64,000 nucleotides of DNA from positions 1,860,001 through 1,924,000 of the forward strand of contig NZ_JACHNA010000001.1 in assembly GCF_014205175.1 (NCBI RefSeq), given 5' to 3'. Positions 33,997 through 43,366 of the stretch are shown in pieces. Origin of the DNA: Micrococcus cohnii. GTDB taxonomy: Bacteria > Actinomycetota > Actinomycetes > Actinomycetales > Micrococcaceae. The notes beneath the pieces are model-generated. The model saw only the letters and a program-made list of their open reading frames with translations, was not told the origin of the DNA and did not search any database. A program made the translations under genes and the position numbers. The first letter of the stretch is position 1; each line of letters opens with the position of its first letter.

Positions 33997-35441
33997 CCGG
34001 CGTGTTCCCTGAGGTCTTGCTGGCGCGCCCGGCGGTTGTGGGTGGTCGTGGTGGTGAGGATGTCGGCCAGGCCGGGTCCGTCGATCTGGGCTGCAGCGGA
34101 TTCGTGGAGGTGCATGCGGGTCTCCGGGTCCAGGAGGTGGTCGAAGTCATCGATCTCGTCGAGGCGAACGCTGGGGACTGGTCCGTGCTGGGGGTGCCCG
34201 CGAGCCACGTGCATCCAGATCCAGGCACGGGTCATCGTTTCGGCAGAGAACTCCTCTCCTGCTGGGATCCAGTGGGCGGGCGTGGGCAGTCTCGGCAGGT
34301 GCGGTTGAGACCGGAAGACGGTGCGGCGGAGTCGGAAGTCGATGAGCCCGTCGGTGATGAGATCCTCGGCGGTCTGCAGGAGAAGCCGCTGCTGGTCTTC
34401 GTCGAGGCCGCCTCGGGTGATCACGGCGTGCAGCAGGCGATGCTCGAGGGGTTCACCGGAGAGTCCGTGGGCTGCGCGGGTCCTGGCCGAGGAGACAGGT
34501 GTGCCGGTGGCCTCGTCCAGGAGCATGTGTAGGGCCAGGGTCGTTCCCGTCTGGGCAACCATGGAGGGGCGGCGGCCGGGGGCATGCAGGCCTGGCTGGG
34601 TGATGGTGGGTACGTGGCGCGGGGATAGGCCGGTGGACTGGGACCAGTCGGCCAGCTTGGTGACGGTCGCTCGCAGGCGGGCACGAGACATGGCAGTCAC
34701 AGTGGCCCCCGAGACGGCCCGCTCGGATTGGAGTGGCCGGTCGCGCCGAGGGCCGGTCCGGCCCCTGGCAGGCCCCCGGGTGACCATCGCACGAGTGAGC
34801 GTCATCAGGTGCCCTACCGTCACAGGATCACCGCAGGGGTAAGCACCCCACCAGGTCAGCGTCGATGGCTGGGCGCCGGCAGAGGCGGGCTGCTGATCGT
34901 GGGCCATGGCTTGGGCCATGCCCTTGCAAGTCTTGCGGAGCCCCGACAGGCGCTGACGGGCCGAGAGGCTCCCGGACAATGCATCGTCCAGGATCCGGTC
35001 GTAGGACTGCACGATCTTCAAGGTGGCCTCCGGGACGGGGCGTGGGATCTGCGGGTTCTCCGGGTCGACGAGGTAGGTGTGGCAGCGCAGGCAGACTGGT
35101 TGCAGGGCCAGGCGCCATCGAAGGCTCTGGTAGCCGGTCTTCACGGTGCACTGCGGGCAGATCCACCACTGGTGGGGGTGCAGCTTCCATCCGTGGCGCC
35201 GTTGGACCCGGTAGCCGCGGATCGAGGGGACCCACCGGTCCATCGTCATGGCTTTGATCTGCTCTGGGGCCAGCCCGGTGGCCGTGTGGACGGGGACCAC
35301 TACTGATGCCGGGGCCGAGGCGTTGTCAAACACTCCTGTCACATCAAGCCTGATGGGTGCCATTCCCGACTGACGGTAGCGCTGCAGATATCCGGTGAGG
35401 GACTCCCCCGGCAGCGGGGGCATGTGGACAGGACGGCTCAT
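33993..35441 (-). CDS. tniQ: TniQ/TnsD-like targeting protein (first copy)
   Basis: 482 aa. Opens with MSRPVHMPPLPGESLTGYLQ, the classic TniQ N-terminus, then a zinc ribbon with WWICPQCTVKTGYQSLRW and PVCLRCHTYL. Longer than the minimal TniQ, so closer in size to TnsD, with a helical C-terminal domain (WADILTT-like ending LADILTTTTTHNRRARQQDL). It overlaps TnsC's stop by ATGA. The longer C-terminal region would be the place for sequence-specific attachment-site recognition (inference). Confidence 0.85.
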   Translation of the reverse strand: MSRPVHMPPLPGESLTGYLQRYRQSGMAPIRLDVTGVFDNASAPASVVVPVHTATGLAPEQIKAMTMDRWVPSIRGYRVQRRHGWKLHPHQWWICPQCTVKTGYQSLRWRLALQPVCLRCHTYLVDPENPQIPRPVPEATLKIVQSYDRILDDALSGSLSARQRLSGLRKTCKGMAQAMAHDQQPASAGAQPSTLTWWGAYPCGDPVTVGHLMTLTRAMVTRGPARGRTGPRRDRPLQSERAVSGATVTAMSRARLRATVTKLADWSQSTGLSPRHVPTITQPGLHAPGRRPSMVAQTGTTLALHMLLDEATGTPVSSARTRAAHGLSGEPLEHRLLHAVITRGGLDEDQQRLLLQTAEDLITDGLIDFRLRRTVFRSQPHLPRLPTPAHWIPAGEEFSAETMTRAWIWMHVARGHPQHGPVPSVRLDEIDDFDHLLDPETRMHLHESAAAQIDGPGLADILTTTTTHNRRARQQDLREHAG

Positions 35442-36601
35442 TCCTTCGTCTCCGGAACCGCCGCGGTGGGGCCGTCGGAGGAGGAGCCGGCGGCGTCCTG
35501 CGACGGAGTCTGTGCCGGTGGCGTGGAGCCGGCCTTCTTCTTGCGTCTGTTCTCCGTGCGGCGGGAGCGCTGGGTCGCTGCCTCCCGCAAGGACGCTTCG
35601 GCGGCGGTTGCTCGTGCCGACAGCGGAACGGCGCGCAGTCGTTCCCGGGTAATCACGTCCTCGCCGGCGTCGAAAGTTTCCAGGATCACGGTGGTGATCA
35701 ACCGGTGGATGTCACCGAGGTAGCCCTGGGTGCGTTGCCAGATCTCGCCGGCCAGCTCGTTGGTCAGGGTGCCGGTGGTCGCCGTGTCGAGGTGGCACAT
35801 GAACTTCTCTTCCACCCCACGCAGCATTGCCTGGAACCGGGCTCGTTCACTGACCGGGAAGATGGCATGCGGCTGCAGCTGCAGCGGTGCCAGGCGGGTG
35901 GCGATCTGCGCATCGGCGTACACGTCACTGTCCTCGAGATTCGCCCCGACCAGGATCATCGTACCCCCGAGCTCTCCGAGCTCGGTATTCAGGAACTTCA
36001 AGTAGTCCAGCACGTCGCGGGCATCGGCCTGACTGGTCTTGAGCATGTGCGCGTCGTCCAGGATGAGCAGTTGCACCCCATGGGTCCGGATGGCTTCGAC
36101 CACCCGAGTGGTGGTGGCTCGGGTCTGTCCGATCGTGGGGTACCCGAGGAAAGACAGCAGGGCGGTGTTGACCTCCTGGATTCGCGACGCTGCGCGCAGG
36201 GTGATGTAGACCTGGGGGATCCAGTCCACGGTGGCGCCGGTGCCCACGGTGCGGGTGGGCAGGATCCCCGGATCAGTGGTGGGCACTGTCTCGCGGTAGA
36301 GCTGGTGGGCCAGACGTTTGATCAGAGTTGACTTGCCCACCCCGTTCGCCGCCGAGAGCCCGATGATCGTCTTGGCACCACGTGGGGCGTATTCGTTGCG
36401 CAGCACTTCGGCCTGCATCCGTGTGCTGGTCTGTCGGACACGGGGGCAGTCAATCGGCTGGGCGGCCATCCACCGGTTCAGAGCAGTCCAGTGCTCGTTC
36501 TGCTCCTGCTGGTTCAAACGCTCGAACTTGCGGACGGTGATCGGTTTGAGCCCACTCGGCTGCGATGTCACCGCCTGGTGGTGCCAGTCATGCGAATTCA
36601 T
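35438..36601 (-). CDS. tnsC: TnsC-like AAA+ ATPase (TniB)
   Basis: 387 aa from the ATG at 36601; the frame extends upstream into TnsB but that is shadow. The N-terminus holds a TnsB/TniQ-contact helix region. Walker A is GLSAANGVGKST (81-92) and Walker B LLILDDAH (178-185), followed by ILVGANL (sensor I-like) near 225. The C-terminal 60 residues are low-complexity (Arg/Lys then Ser/Pro). TnsC assembles on DNA to link the target selector TniQ with the TnsAB transposase. It overlaps TnsB by 14 bases. Confidence 0.88.
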   Translation of the reverse strand: MNSHDWHHQAVTSQPSGLKPITVRKFERLNQQEQNEHWTALNRWMAAQPIDCPRVRQTSTRMQAEVLRNEYAPRGAKTIIGLSAANGVGKSTLIKRLAHQLYRETVPTTDPGILPTRTVGTGATVDWIPQVYITLRAASRIQEVNTALLSFLGYPTIGQTRATTTRVVEAIRTHGVQLLILDDAHMLKTSQADARDVLDYLKFLNTELGELGGTMILVGANLEDSDVYADAQIATRLAPLQLQPHAIFPVSERARFQAMLRGVEEKFMCHLDTATTGTLTNELAGEIWQRTQGYLGDIHRLITTVILETFDAGEDVITRERLRAVPLSARATAAEASLREAATQRSRRTENRRKKKAGSTPPAQTPSQDAAGSSSDGPTAAVPETKE

Positions 36602-38804
36602 CGTGCTCTTCCGGATAGTCGGGCCACGGCTCGGACAGATCAGCCAGACCGAACCCCGCTGGCGGGGTGTCCTCGGTCCGTCCACCAGGCAGGGAGAGCA
36701 GATGGTCCCGGCCGGCGCGAGAAGTCCGCGGTTTGGGGACGTGGGCCTGTTGTAGTGCTCGAGCGTGGGCAACCTCGTCGTGGTCGCGTTGGCCTTGATC
36801 CCAGCGCATGCGGGCGGCCGAGAGCTTGTGCGCCCAAGTCTCATCCCGGGGGGCAGTGGCCAGCTGTCCGATCTCGTCGATCAGCTCGAGCATCGAAACC
36901 TTCGCCGAGTGTCGGCGCCCGGCCCGGCGGCGGATCTGGGCCAGGGCCTGATCACGGACGATCTCGACCATAGGGGCGTGCAAGAGGTGGCGGCCCCGCC
37001 AGGGGATCTCGTGGATCCGGTCCGTCTCGGGATGACGGAACCACAACCGGGTGGTGTCGCGAGGGTCGTAGTGGAACGGGGCGGCAGCATCCTTATCCCG
37101 GAACGCACCGGCCCGGCAGTCACGGAACTCGTCCAGGACCTCGGCGTCGTAGGCCATGTTCTTGTACTCGACACCGGCATGACGGATCGTCAGCCACCGG
37201 ATCGGCAGGAACTGATAGATCAGGTCCGGGTGCTGTGGGTAGTGCAGGCGCCCGGTGGACGCCAGCATCGCATCGAACATCTCCAACGGGGTCAGGGCCT
37301 GCTCCTCGGTCCCGGGCCAGATCAGCCCGGTGTGCGGGCGACGGTGATAGTCCACCGCCACGAAAGCCCGCAGATAGGCCTCCAGTTGCCGAGCAGTCAG
37401 CAACGGTTCATCGGCCTGAACGCCCACGATCGAGCCTCGCTCGGAGACGTTGCGGCCCTTGTAGCCGGGCAGCTGTTGGTAGGCCCGTTGGAGGGTCTCA
37501 TGGAAGCGCTCGATGTGAGGGTTGTCGGTAGGCCGACCGCCCCGGGTCAGTGACAGGGTGATGCCGAACTGCTGAAGCAGGGTCCGGAACTGGTCGCTGA
37601 TGTAGGTGCTGCCGTGATCGGTGTGCATCTCCACTGGGGTCACCGCGGGGATGTAGTGCACTCCCAAGGGCCCCTCGTCCTCTTTGACGTGCCGCGGGCA
37701 CTGCGGGGCGCTCATCTCTAACCCGGTGGGGACTCCGCACCAGCGCCAGTCGTCGATGGCCCCGTCTGCGGCGACCATGGAAAACGGGCGCATCGCGTCG
37801 TAGAGCACCAGACCCAGCTCGAAGGACGTCACCGAACGGGGGAACACGCGCAGGGCCACGACCACGCGGGTGGGCACGCTGATGATCGTGCAGATCTCCA
37901 CGCTGATGGGCTTTCCGGTGTACTCGTCCGTAACCAGGTTGTCCGCCCGGGTGACGTCGGAGGCGCAGTACCCCGGATGGTGCAGGGCGGCACTGGAGGT
38001 GGTGGCGATCTTGCGCAGGCTGCGGGAACGATGTGCTCGGGTGCCCTTGCCCAGACGCCGGTAGTAGTGACGCAGGAAATCTGACTCAAGCCGGTCAGGC
38101 ACCTGCACGTCACTCTGGCCCCGCTGCCGGAGAAGGGCATAGATGCGGCGTTGGATCTCCTGCTGGTTGACTGCGGAGATCTCACCGTCGAACTGGCCGA
38201 AGACTTCATCGGCCGCCTGGCGGTACCGAACATCGATGACGCCGAAGTCTTGAACCTTGCGCAGCGCCCTGCCGTCGATCAGTCCGCGCAGGCCGTGTTC
38301 GGCGAAGCTCTCACCCCAGGACTGAAGCGTGCGCAGCCCGATCTCAGGGCGCTGAACCTCTCCGTCGTAGACGCGGCGCATCAGCACCCGGTCGGCGCGC
38401 TTCTCCAGGCTCACCAGCCGGGCCATCGCCTGATACTTGGCGCGCGGACTCACTCCCCACCCGGGTCCGAAGGGATAGAAGGGCTCGCCTTCCAGGGCCA
38501 GGGATGCGACCCCACGGCGGTATCCGGTGTTGACCTCGTTCACGCACTCGAGCTTGAACAGCGCATCCTGGCGGACGTTCTCATCGAGCTGATCCCACAG
38601 CGGATGTAGAGAGGCCATCACCCCGGTGATCTTTCCGCCCTCGAACCGGCGAGGGATCACCTCAGCATGGGAGATCAGCGTCTCCTGCCCGCCGGCGGCA
38701 CGGACCAGCAGCCCTGCCGACTGGGGGGCGATCACCTCGACGGGTCCATGCTCGGTGAGGATGCTGTCCCCGGCCTGGATCCGGGTACTCATGGGGGCGC
38801 TCAT
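36588..38804 (-). CDS. tnsB: TnsB-like Mu/retroviral-type transposase
   Basis: 738 aa from the ATG at 38804, overlapping the TnsA stop (ATGA). The N-terminal half has paired helix-turn-helix regions that would bind the transposon ends (for example RPEIGLRTLQSWGESFAEHG). The rve-type core carries D283 (ASDVTRADN), D396 (EMHTDHGSTY) and E432 (NPHIERFHETLQRAY), 36 residues apart, an intact DDE triad. A Mu-transposase C-terminal beta barrel and a tail that would contact TnsC follow. Length matches TnsB (about 700). It joins the 3' ends to target DNA. Confidence 0.92.
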   Translation of the reverse strand: MSAPMSTRIQAGDSILTEHGPVEVIAPQSAGLLVRAAGGQETLISHAEVIPRRFEGGKITGVMASLHPLWDQLDENVRQDALFKLECVNEVNTGYRRGVASLALEGEPFYPFGPGWGVSPRAKYQAMARLVSLEKRADRVLMRRVYDGEVQRPEIGLRTLQSWGESFAEHGLRGLIDGRALRKVQDFGVIDVRYRQAADEVFGQFDGEISAVNQQEIQRRIYALLRQRGQSDVQVPDRLESDFLRHYYRRLGKGTRAHRSRSLRKIATTSSAALHHPGYCASDVTRADNLVTDEYTGKPISVEICTIISVPTRVVVALRVFPRSVTSFELGLVLYDAMRPFSMVAADGAIDDWRWCGVPTGLEMSAPQCPRHVKEDEGPLGVHYIPAVTPVEMHTDHGSTYISDQFRTLLQQFGITLSLTRGGRPTDNPHIERFHETLQRAYQQLPGYKGRNVSERGSIVGVQADEPLLTARQLEAYLRAFVAVDYHRRPHTGLIWPGTEEQALTPLEMFDAMLASTGRLHYPQHPDLIYQFLPIRWLTIRHAGVEYKNMAYDAEVLDEFRDCRAGAFRDKDAAAPFHYDPRDTTRLWFRHPETDRIHEIPWRGRHLLHAPMVEIVRDQALAQIRRRAGRRHSAKVSMLELIDEIGQLATAPRDETWAHKLSAARMRWDQGQRDHDEVAHARALQQAHVPKPRTSRAGRDHLLSLPGGRTEDTPPAGFGLADLSEPWPDYPEEHDEFA

Positions 38805-39532
38805 CCGGCCCACCGCACCCTCGTTGAGCTGGCCAGCGACGCGTCCAGGTCTGCGGCCACCTGACCGGACCACACGTGGTGCCATAGCCCGGAGATCAGT
38901 TCTCCTGTCCCGTCGTCGGCGGCGAAGACCTCCGAGACCGAGCGGCCATGTCCCGCGAGCAACCGTTCCAGTCGCTGCCCAGCCACGGGATACCAGGGCA
39001 TTGCAGCGCGGAAGCCGGCCAGCCAACGCAGGTTGGCTTCGTAGGCCGGGCCGTGGCCGGAATGGATGCGGTACTCCCACCCCAGTAGTCCGGCGCACGC
39101 TTCGGTGATGGCTGCTGCGACGAGGAAGCCCTCATCCTGGCGACGGGAGGGGCGAGCGTCCCAGAGGCACACCGTTCCTTCCCGGTCTATCGAGAGCAGG
39201 TCCGGGACATGTCGACGTCGTTTGCCATCTGGGGCAGCGAAGTGCAGACACGCAGGCTGGGCCAGCAACCACGTGACAGTCGGATCCCGGTCCAAGTGCA
39301 GGAGCAGACCGTGCTCAAGCCCTGACTCCATACGGAGAGGCGCCCCCATCGTGGAGCTGAAGGCGTCGACCGGGACGTGCCGGCTCTTCGGGGAAGACTT
39401 GACCCGACGTACCGGAGACAGAGTGGACGGATCGGGGAGATATTCGGGGGCATTGCAGAGGATCGTCTCGCCGGCGCGGGAGAACTCCCACTGATGCCAG
39501 GGCGCGTCTGGTCCCCCGCCGGGGTCGCCCAT
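38801..39532 (-). CDS. tnsA: TnsA-like endonuclease subunit of the heteromeric transposase
   Basis: 243 aa from the ATG at 39532 (a GTG at 39544 is also possible). The nuclease core shows MESGLEHGLLLHLDRDPTVT (first acid), RRRHVPDLLSIDREG (second acid) and VCLWDARPSRRQDE, where the usual Lys of the E-V-K strand is Arg. That may be tolerated or weaken 5'-strand cleavage; related actinobacterial TnsA-like proteins often have DVRP here (from memory). The C-terminal winged domain follows. It is the operon's first gene and should lie next to one transposon end. Confidence 0.85.
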   Translation of the reverse strand: MGDPGGGPDAPWHQWEFSRAGETILCNAPEYLPDPSTLSPVRRVKSSPKSRHVPVDAFSSTMGAPLRMESGLEHGLLLHLDRDPTVTWLLAQPACLHFAAPDGKRRRHVPDLLSIDREGTVCLWDARPSRRQDEGFLVAAAITEACAGLLGWEYRIHSGHGPAYEANLRWLAGFRAAMPWYPVAGQRLERLLAGHGRSVSEVFAADDGTGELISGLWHHVWSGQVAADLDASLASSTRVRWAG

Positions 39533-39968
39533 AGACTGGACCACAGCGGTACTTTCGATTGATCGTCGAGGTTGTTACCGCGTCGAGGGCGTGCTGGTGC
39601 CAGCCAGCGCGCCCTCGCTATGTAACGGGGCGCCTGCACTCGTCGCTACAGCTGAGACTAGGGCACTCCCCGGCCCACCGCAACGCAATTCCGACGTGCG
39701 CACCTCTCCGCCTCCGGGCAACCACATCGAGCACCCACCCCCGTCGCATCGAGCTACGAGATTGGTGGCCAGAGATCCGTCGTCTTGAGGTTGTGAAGGT
39801 GTCTAACCATACATGTACACGTATACACGCCCCCGGGGAGGGCGATGACACCCACCATGCCACCGGAAGCACGACTCAGCACGTCGTAAGTCCGAGCCGC
39901 TTGCCCGCAGTCAACCGCACGCCTAACCTCACATTTGTGACGTATCGACCCCTCTTCGGAGCCACCTC
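39533..39968. other. Gene-free 436 bp, expected site of a Tn7-like transposon end
   Basis: No frame here is convincing and base composition is lower in GC than its surroundings. In Tn7-like elements several TnsB sites of about 20 bp lie next to tnsA. Two partly matching stretches, CGTCGAGGTTGTTA (about 39564) and CTTGAGGTTGTGAAG (39784), share AGGTTGTnA and could be such sites. I could not define a terminal TGT/ACA or a target duplication. Confidence 0.35.
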
Positions 39969-40325
39969 GTGAAGGCTCCCCTGTCAAAGCAGCTGCTATC
40001 GCCTTCGGATGCGACACCGAGCGAGCTTCTCCGGGCCCTGCGTCGCTCTCGGGAGCCGAATCCGGAGTACCGGTGTCTCAACCCAGAGTGCGCCAACATG
40101 TGCGCGTGGCCAGCCGAGGGCCGACGGGGGAGACCCCCCATGTACTGCAGTCGGAAGTGTCGTGAAACCAGTGAACGAACGCGTGAACGCCTCGACCAGG
40201 AGGCTCAGACCCTCCTGAAGGCTCTGAAGCGAAAGGACCTGGACTGGGAGCAGGAAAGGGCCTTCCAACAGGCACTGAGTCACCGGCGGTGGGCCCTGGA
40301 GCGATACCCCGCGCCACGCCCCTGA
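39969..40325 (+). CDS. Small zinc-finger-like protein, 118 aa
   Basis: Starts with GTG at 39969 (KAPLSKQLLSPSDATPSELL). A four-cysteine motif, CLNPECANMC then YCSRKCRE about 20 residues later, would bind zinc. The rest is charged helix (SERTRERLDQEAQTLLKALK). It is 105 bases before the MmeI-like gene on the same strand, so it could be a controller or accessory gene of that restriction system. No known controller family matches. Confidence 0.6.
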   Translation: MKAPLSKQLLSPSDATPSELLRALRRSREPNPEYRCLNPECANMCAWPAEGRRGRPPMYCSRKCRETSERTRERLDQEAQTLLKALKRKDLDWEQERAFQQALSHRRWALERYPAPRP

Positions 40326-40430
40326 CGTTCGGTGCAGTGCCGGAGAAGCGTCCTCCCCCAGGGGGTAGCACGGCCGGCGGTGACCGGAACTGTGAAGCAG
40401 TCGTAACCATGCTCCCGGTAGTTTGTCCCT

Positions 40431-43250
40431 GTGGAACAACCCCTTGACCGCGGCACGATAAGCGCATCCCTCGACACTTTCGGCCACGCCTGGACCGAGC
40501 GCATCGCCGGCTGGCGCCGCGACAACCAGGGCCACACAGAGAAGCGCTACGCCCAGCAGTACTGGTCCGACCTACTGCGTTGCTTCGGCATCATCCCTGA
40601 GCGGATCGACCTGTTTGAGCGCGGAGCCGCCCGGGCCTCCACCGGCGGCGCCGGCTACATCGACTTCTTCTGGTCCGGCGTGGCCATTGGAGAAGCCAAG
40701 TCTCTGGACCACGACCTCACGCGTGCGCACGAGCAGGCCCTCGACTATCTGGCCGGCGGCTCCGTCGGTCAGCACGAGTGGCCCAAGTACGTCCTCGTCA
40801 CCGACTTCGCCCGCCTGCGCATCGAACGCCTCGGGGACGCCCCCTGGTCCACCGAGTTCAGCGTCGGTCAGATCGCGGACCACGTCGACGAGCTGATGTT
40901 CCTCGCCGGCCGCGAGGCCGTCACCAAGGCCGAAGAGGAGGTCGCCTCCATCCAGGCCGCCGACCTCATGGCCGGCATGTTCCAAGCCCTCGTCGGAGAC
41001 GACGTCGACATCCCCGTCGGAGATGAAGCACCCCAGGACGCCGACGAAGAAGACTTCCGCGCCCAGGAGGCCTCCATACTCCTGACCCGGCTGCTGTTCC
41101 TGCTCTACGGCGACGACGCTGGCCTCTGGGAGGCCGACCTGTTCCACCGGTGGGTCGAGTACGACACCACCGCGGATAACCTCGGCCCTCAGCTCGATGC
41201 CCTGTTCCGCAACGTCCTCAACGTCGACCCCCGACGCCGCCGTGGCGTCCCTGAGTCGATGGAACGCTTCCCCTACGTCAACGGTGGCATCTTCGACGGC
41301 CGCGCCTCTGCCGGCTTCCTCACCCCCGGGTTCCGCGACGCCCTCCTCGAGGCCTGCCGCTTCCGCTGGACCGCGATCTCCCCGGCCGTGTTCGGTGCGA
41401 TGTTCCAGCTCGTGAAGTCCAAGCAGGCCCGGCGCGGCGACGGTGAGCACTACACCTCCGAGGAGAACATCCTCAAGACCATCGGTCCGCTCTTCCTGGA
41501 CGACTACCGCGCCCGCGCAGACAGGCTCATCCAGAACAAGACCACCAAACGCTCTGACCTTCTCGCTCTCATCGAGGAGATGGCCGCCAACATCTACCTC
41601 GACCCCGCCTGCGGCGCTGGCAACTTCCTCAACGTCGCCTACGGCGCCCTACGCGACATCGAAACCGACCTACTCCTGGACATGCACCGCCGCGCCGGGT
41701 CCACGATGAACCTCTCCCTCGACGCCACCCTCGAGCAGCGCCTCACCATCGACCGGTTCTACGGGTTCGAGATCAACTGGTGGCCGGCCAAGATTGCCGA
41801 AACCGCTATGTTCCTGGTCGACCACCAGGCCAACCGCCGTCTCGCGGCAGCCCTCGGCCAGGCTCCCGACCGCCTGCCCATCACCATCACAGCCACGATC
41901 ATCCACCACGACGCTCTCAGCCTCGATTGGGCCGAGGCCCTGCCGACGACACCCGGCCAGACGTATGTGTTCGGCAACCCGCCCTTCCTCGGGGACACCA
42001 GCCGCAACAAGGGCCAACTCGCACAGATGCAGGCCGCCTGGGGCGGGGACAAGCAACTCTCCCGCCTGGACTATGTCACCGCCTGGCACGCACTTACCCT
42101 GCGATTGCTGGCAGACCGGGCCGGGGAGTGGGCCTTCGTGACCACCAACTCCATCGTTCAGGGCGACCAGGCCTCACGCCTGTTCGAGCCGATTTTCACC
42201 GCCGGCTGGCGTATCAAGTTCGCACACCGCGCCTTCCGCTGGGACTCCGACGCCCCCGGCAAGGCCGCAGTGCACTGCGTCATCATCGGCTTCACCCGTG
42301 ATGCAGAAGTCCACCCACGGCTCTTCAACTACGAGCGGCCCTCGAGCCCGCCCATCGAACAGTCCAACGTGCGCCGAATCAACGCCTACCTCGTCGATGG
42401 GGTGAACGTGCTGGTCACCAAGCACAGTCGCCCGCTCTCCCCCGAGCTGAACATGCCCAGGTACGGCTCCAAACCCACCGATGGGGGGAATCTCCTCGTC
42501 AGCGTCGAGGACATTGACGCAGTGCGCGCCGACCCCATCGCAGCGAAGTACCTGCGCCCCTACGTCGGCGCCCGCGAGCTCCTCCACAACGAGGACCGGT
42601 GGTGCCTCTGGCTCGTGGACGCCACCGGCCAAGAGATCCAAACCTCCCCCGTCTTGCGCGAACGCGTGGATGCCGTTCGCCGTCTCCGCGCGCAGTCCTC
42701 GGCTGCGTCCACCCGCGAGTACCGACACCACCATCTCTTTCGCCAGGTCGACGCTATGGAAGGCGACTTCGTCTGCATCCCCATCCACGTTTCCGAAGAC
42801 CGCCCGTACTTCCCCGTGAAGCTACTTCCCGGGGGTGTGATCGCCAGCAATGCCACGTTCCAGTGCGCTGACCCAGACGGGTTCCAGTTCGCCGTGCTCT
42901 CCTCGTCCATGTTTCTCACTTGGCAGAAGACCATCGGCGGGCGAATCAAGTCCGACCTGCGCTTCGGCTCGACGCTCACCTGGACGACTCTTCCCCTGCC
43001 GGCCTTGGAAGAGAAGAGCCGCGCGCGGATCGTCGCGGCCGGCCAGAAGGTCCTCGCGGCACGCGCGTTGCACCCCGAACGATCCCTAGCTCAGCACTAC
43101 ACCGCCCTAGGCATGGACCCCGCCCTGCTGAAGGCTCATGACGCCCTCGATACTGAGGTGGACAAGGCCTTCGGGTCGGCCCGCCGGTGCCGGACGGAGC
43201 TGGAGCGGCAGGAGCTGCTCTTCTCTCGTTACTCGGAGATGACGAGCTGA
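40431..43250 (+). CDS. MmeI-like single-chain restriction-modification enzyme (type IIL)
   Basis: 939 aa from the GTG at 40431. Domain order fits MmeI. An N-terminal nuclease has D78 and EAK 88-90 in GYIDFFWSGVAIGEAKS (D-x9-EXK). A helical connector covers about 170-330. An adenine methyltransferase has motif I DPACGAGNFL (391-400) and motif IV NPPF (516-519). A target-recognition domain (about 620-830) and a helical C-terminus follow. MmeI-type enzymes methylate one strand of an asymmetric site and cut about 20 bp away. All catalytic residues are intact, so it is probably active. No separate partner genes are needed. Confidence 0.88.
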   Translation: MEQPLDRGTISASLDTFGHAWTERIAGWRRDNQGHTEKRYAQQYWSDLLRCFGIIPERIDLFERGAARASTGGAGYIDFFWSGVAIGEAKSLDHDLTRAHEQALDYLAGGSVGQHEWPKYVLVTDFARLRIERLGDAPWSTEFSVGQIADHVDELMFLAGREAVTKAEEEVASIQAADLMAGMFQALVGDDVDIPVGDEAPQDADEEDFRAQEASILLTRLLFLLYGDDAGLWEADLFHRWVEYDTTADNLGPQLDALFRNVLNVDPRRRRGVPESMERFPYVNGGIFDGRASAGFLTPGFRDALLEACRFRWTAISPAVFGAMFQLVKSKQARRGDGEHYTSEENILKTIGPLFLDDYRARADRLIQNKTTKRSDLLALIEEMAANIYLDPACGAGNFLNVAYGALRDIETDLLLDMHRRAGSTMNLSLDATLEQRLTIDRFYGFEINWWPAKIAETAMFLVDHQANRRLAAALGQAPDRLPITITATIIHHDALSLDWAEALPTTPGQTYVFGNPPFLGDTSRNKGQLAQMQAAWGGDKQLSRLDYVTAWHALTLRLLADRAGEWAFVTTNSIVQGDQASRLFEPIFTAGWRIKFAHRAFRWDSDAPGKAAVHCVIIGFTRDAEVHPRLFNYERPSSPPIEQSNVRRINAYLVDGVNVLVTKHSRPLSPELNMPRYGSKPTDGGNLLVSVEDIDAVRADPIAAKYLRPYVGARELLHNEDRWCLWLVDATGQEIQTSPVLRERVDAVRRLRAQSSAASTREYRHHHLFRQVDAMEGDFVCIPIHVSEDRPYFPVKLLPGGVIASNATFQCADPDGFQFAVLSSSMFLTWQKTIGGRIKSDLRFGSTLTWTTLPLPALEEKSRARIVAAGQKVLAARALHPERSLAQHYTALGMDPALLKAHDALDTEVDKAFGSARRCRTELERQELLFSRYSEMTS

Positions 43251-43366
43251 CCCGGAGAGTCGCGCGTACGAGCTTCATCTTCCCCTGCACATCCGCCCCA
43301 CACCCATACGGCGCAGTCCCGGGATGTGGGGAGGTACTCGTCGGCCGGATCATTACCCGACCAACG

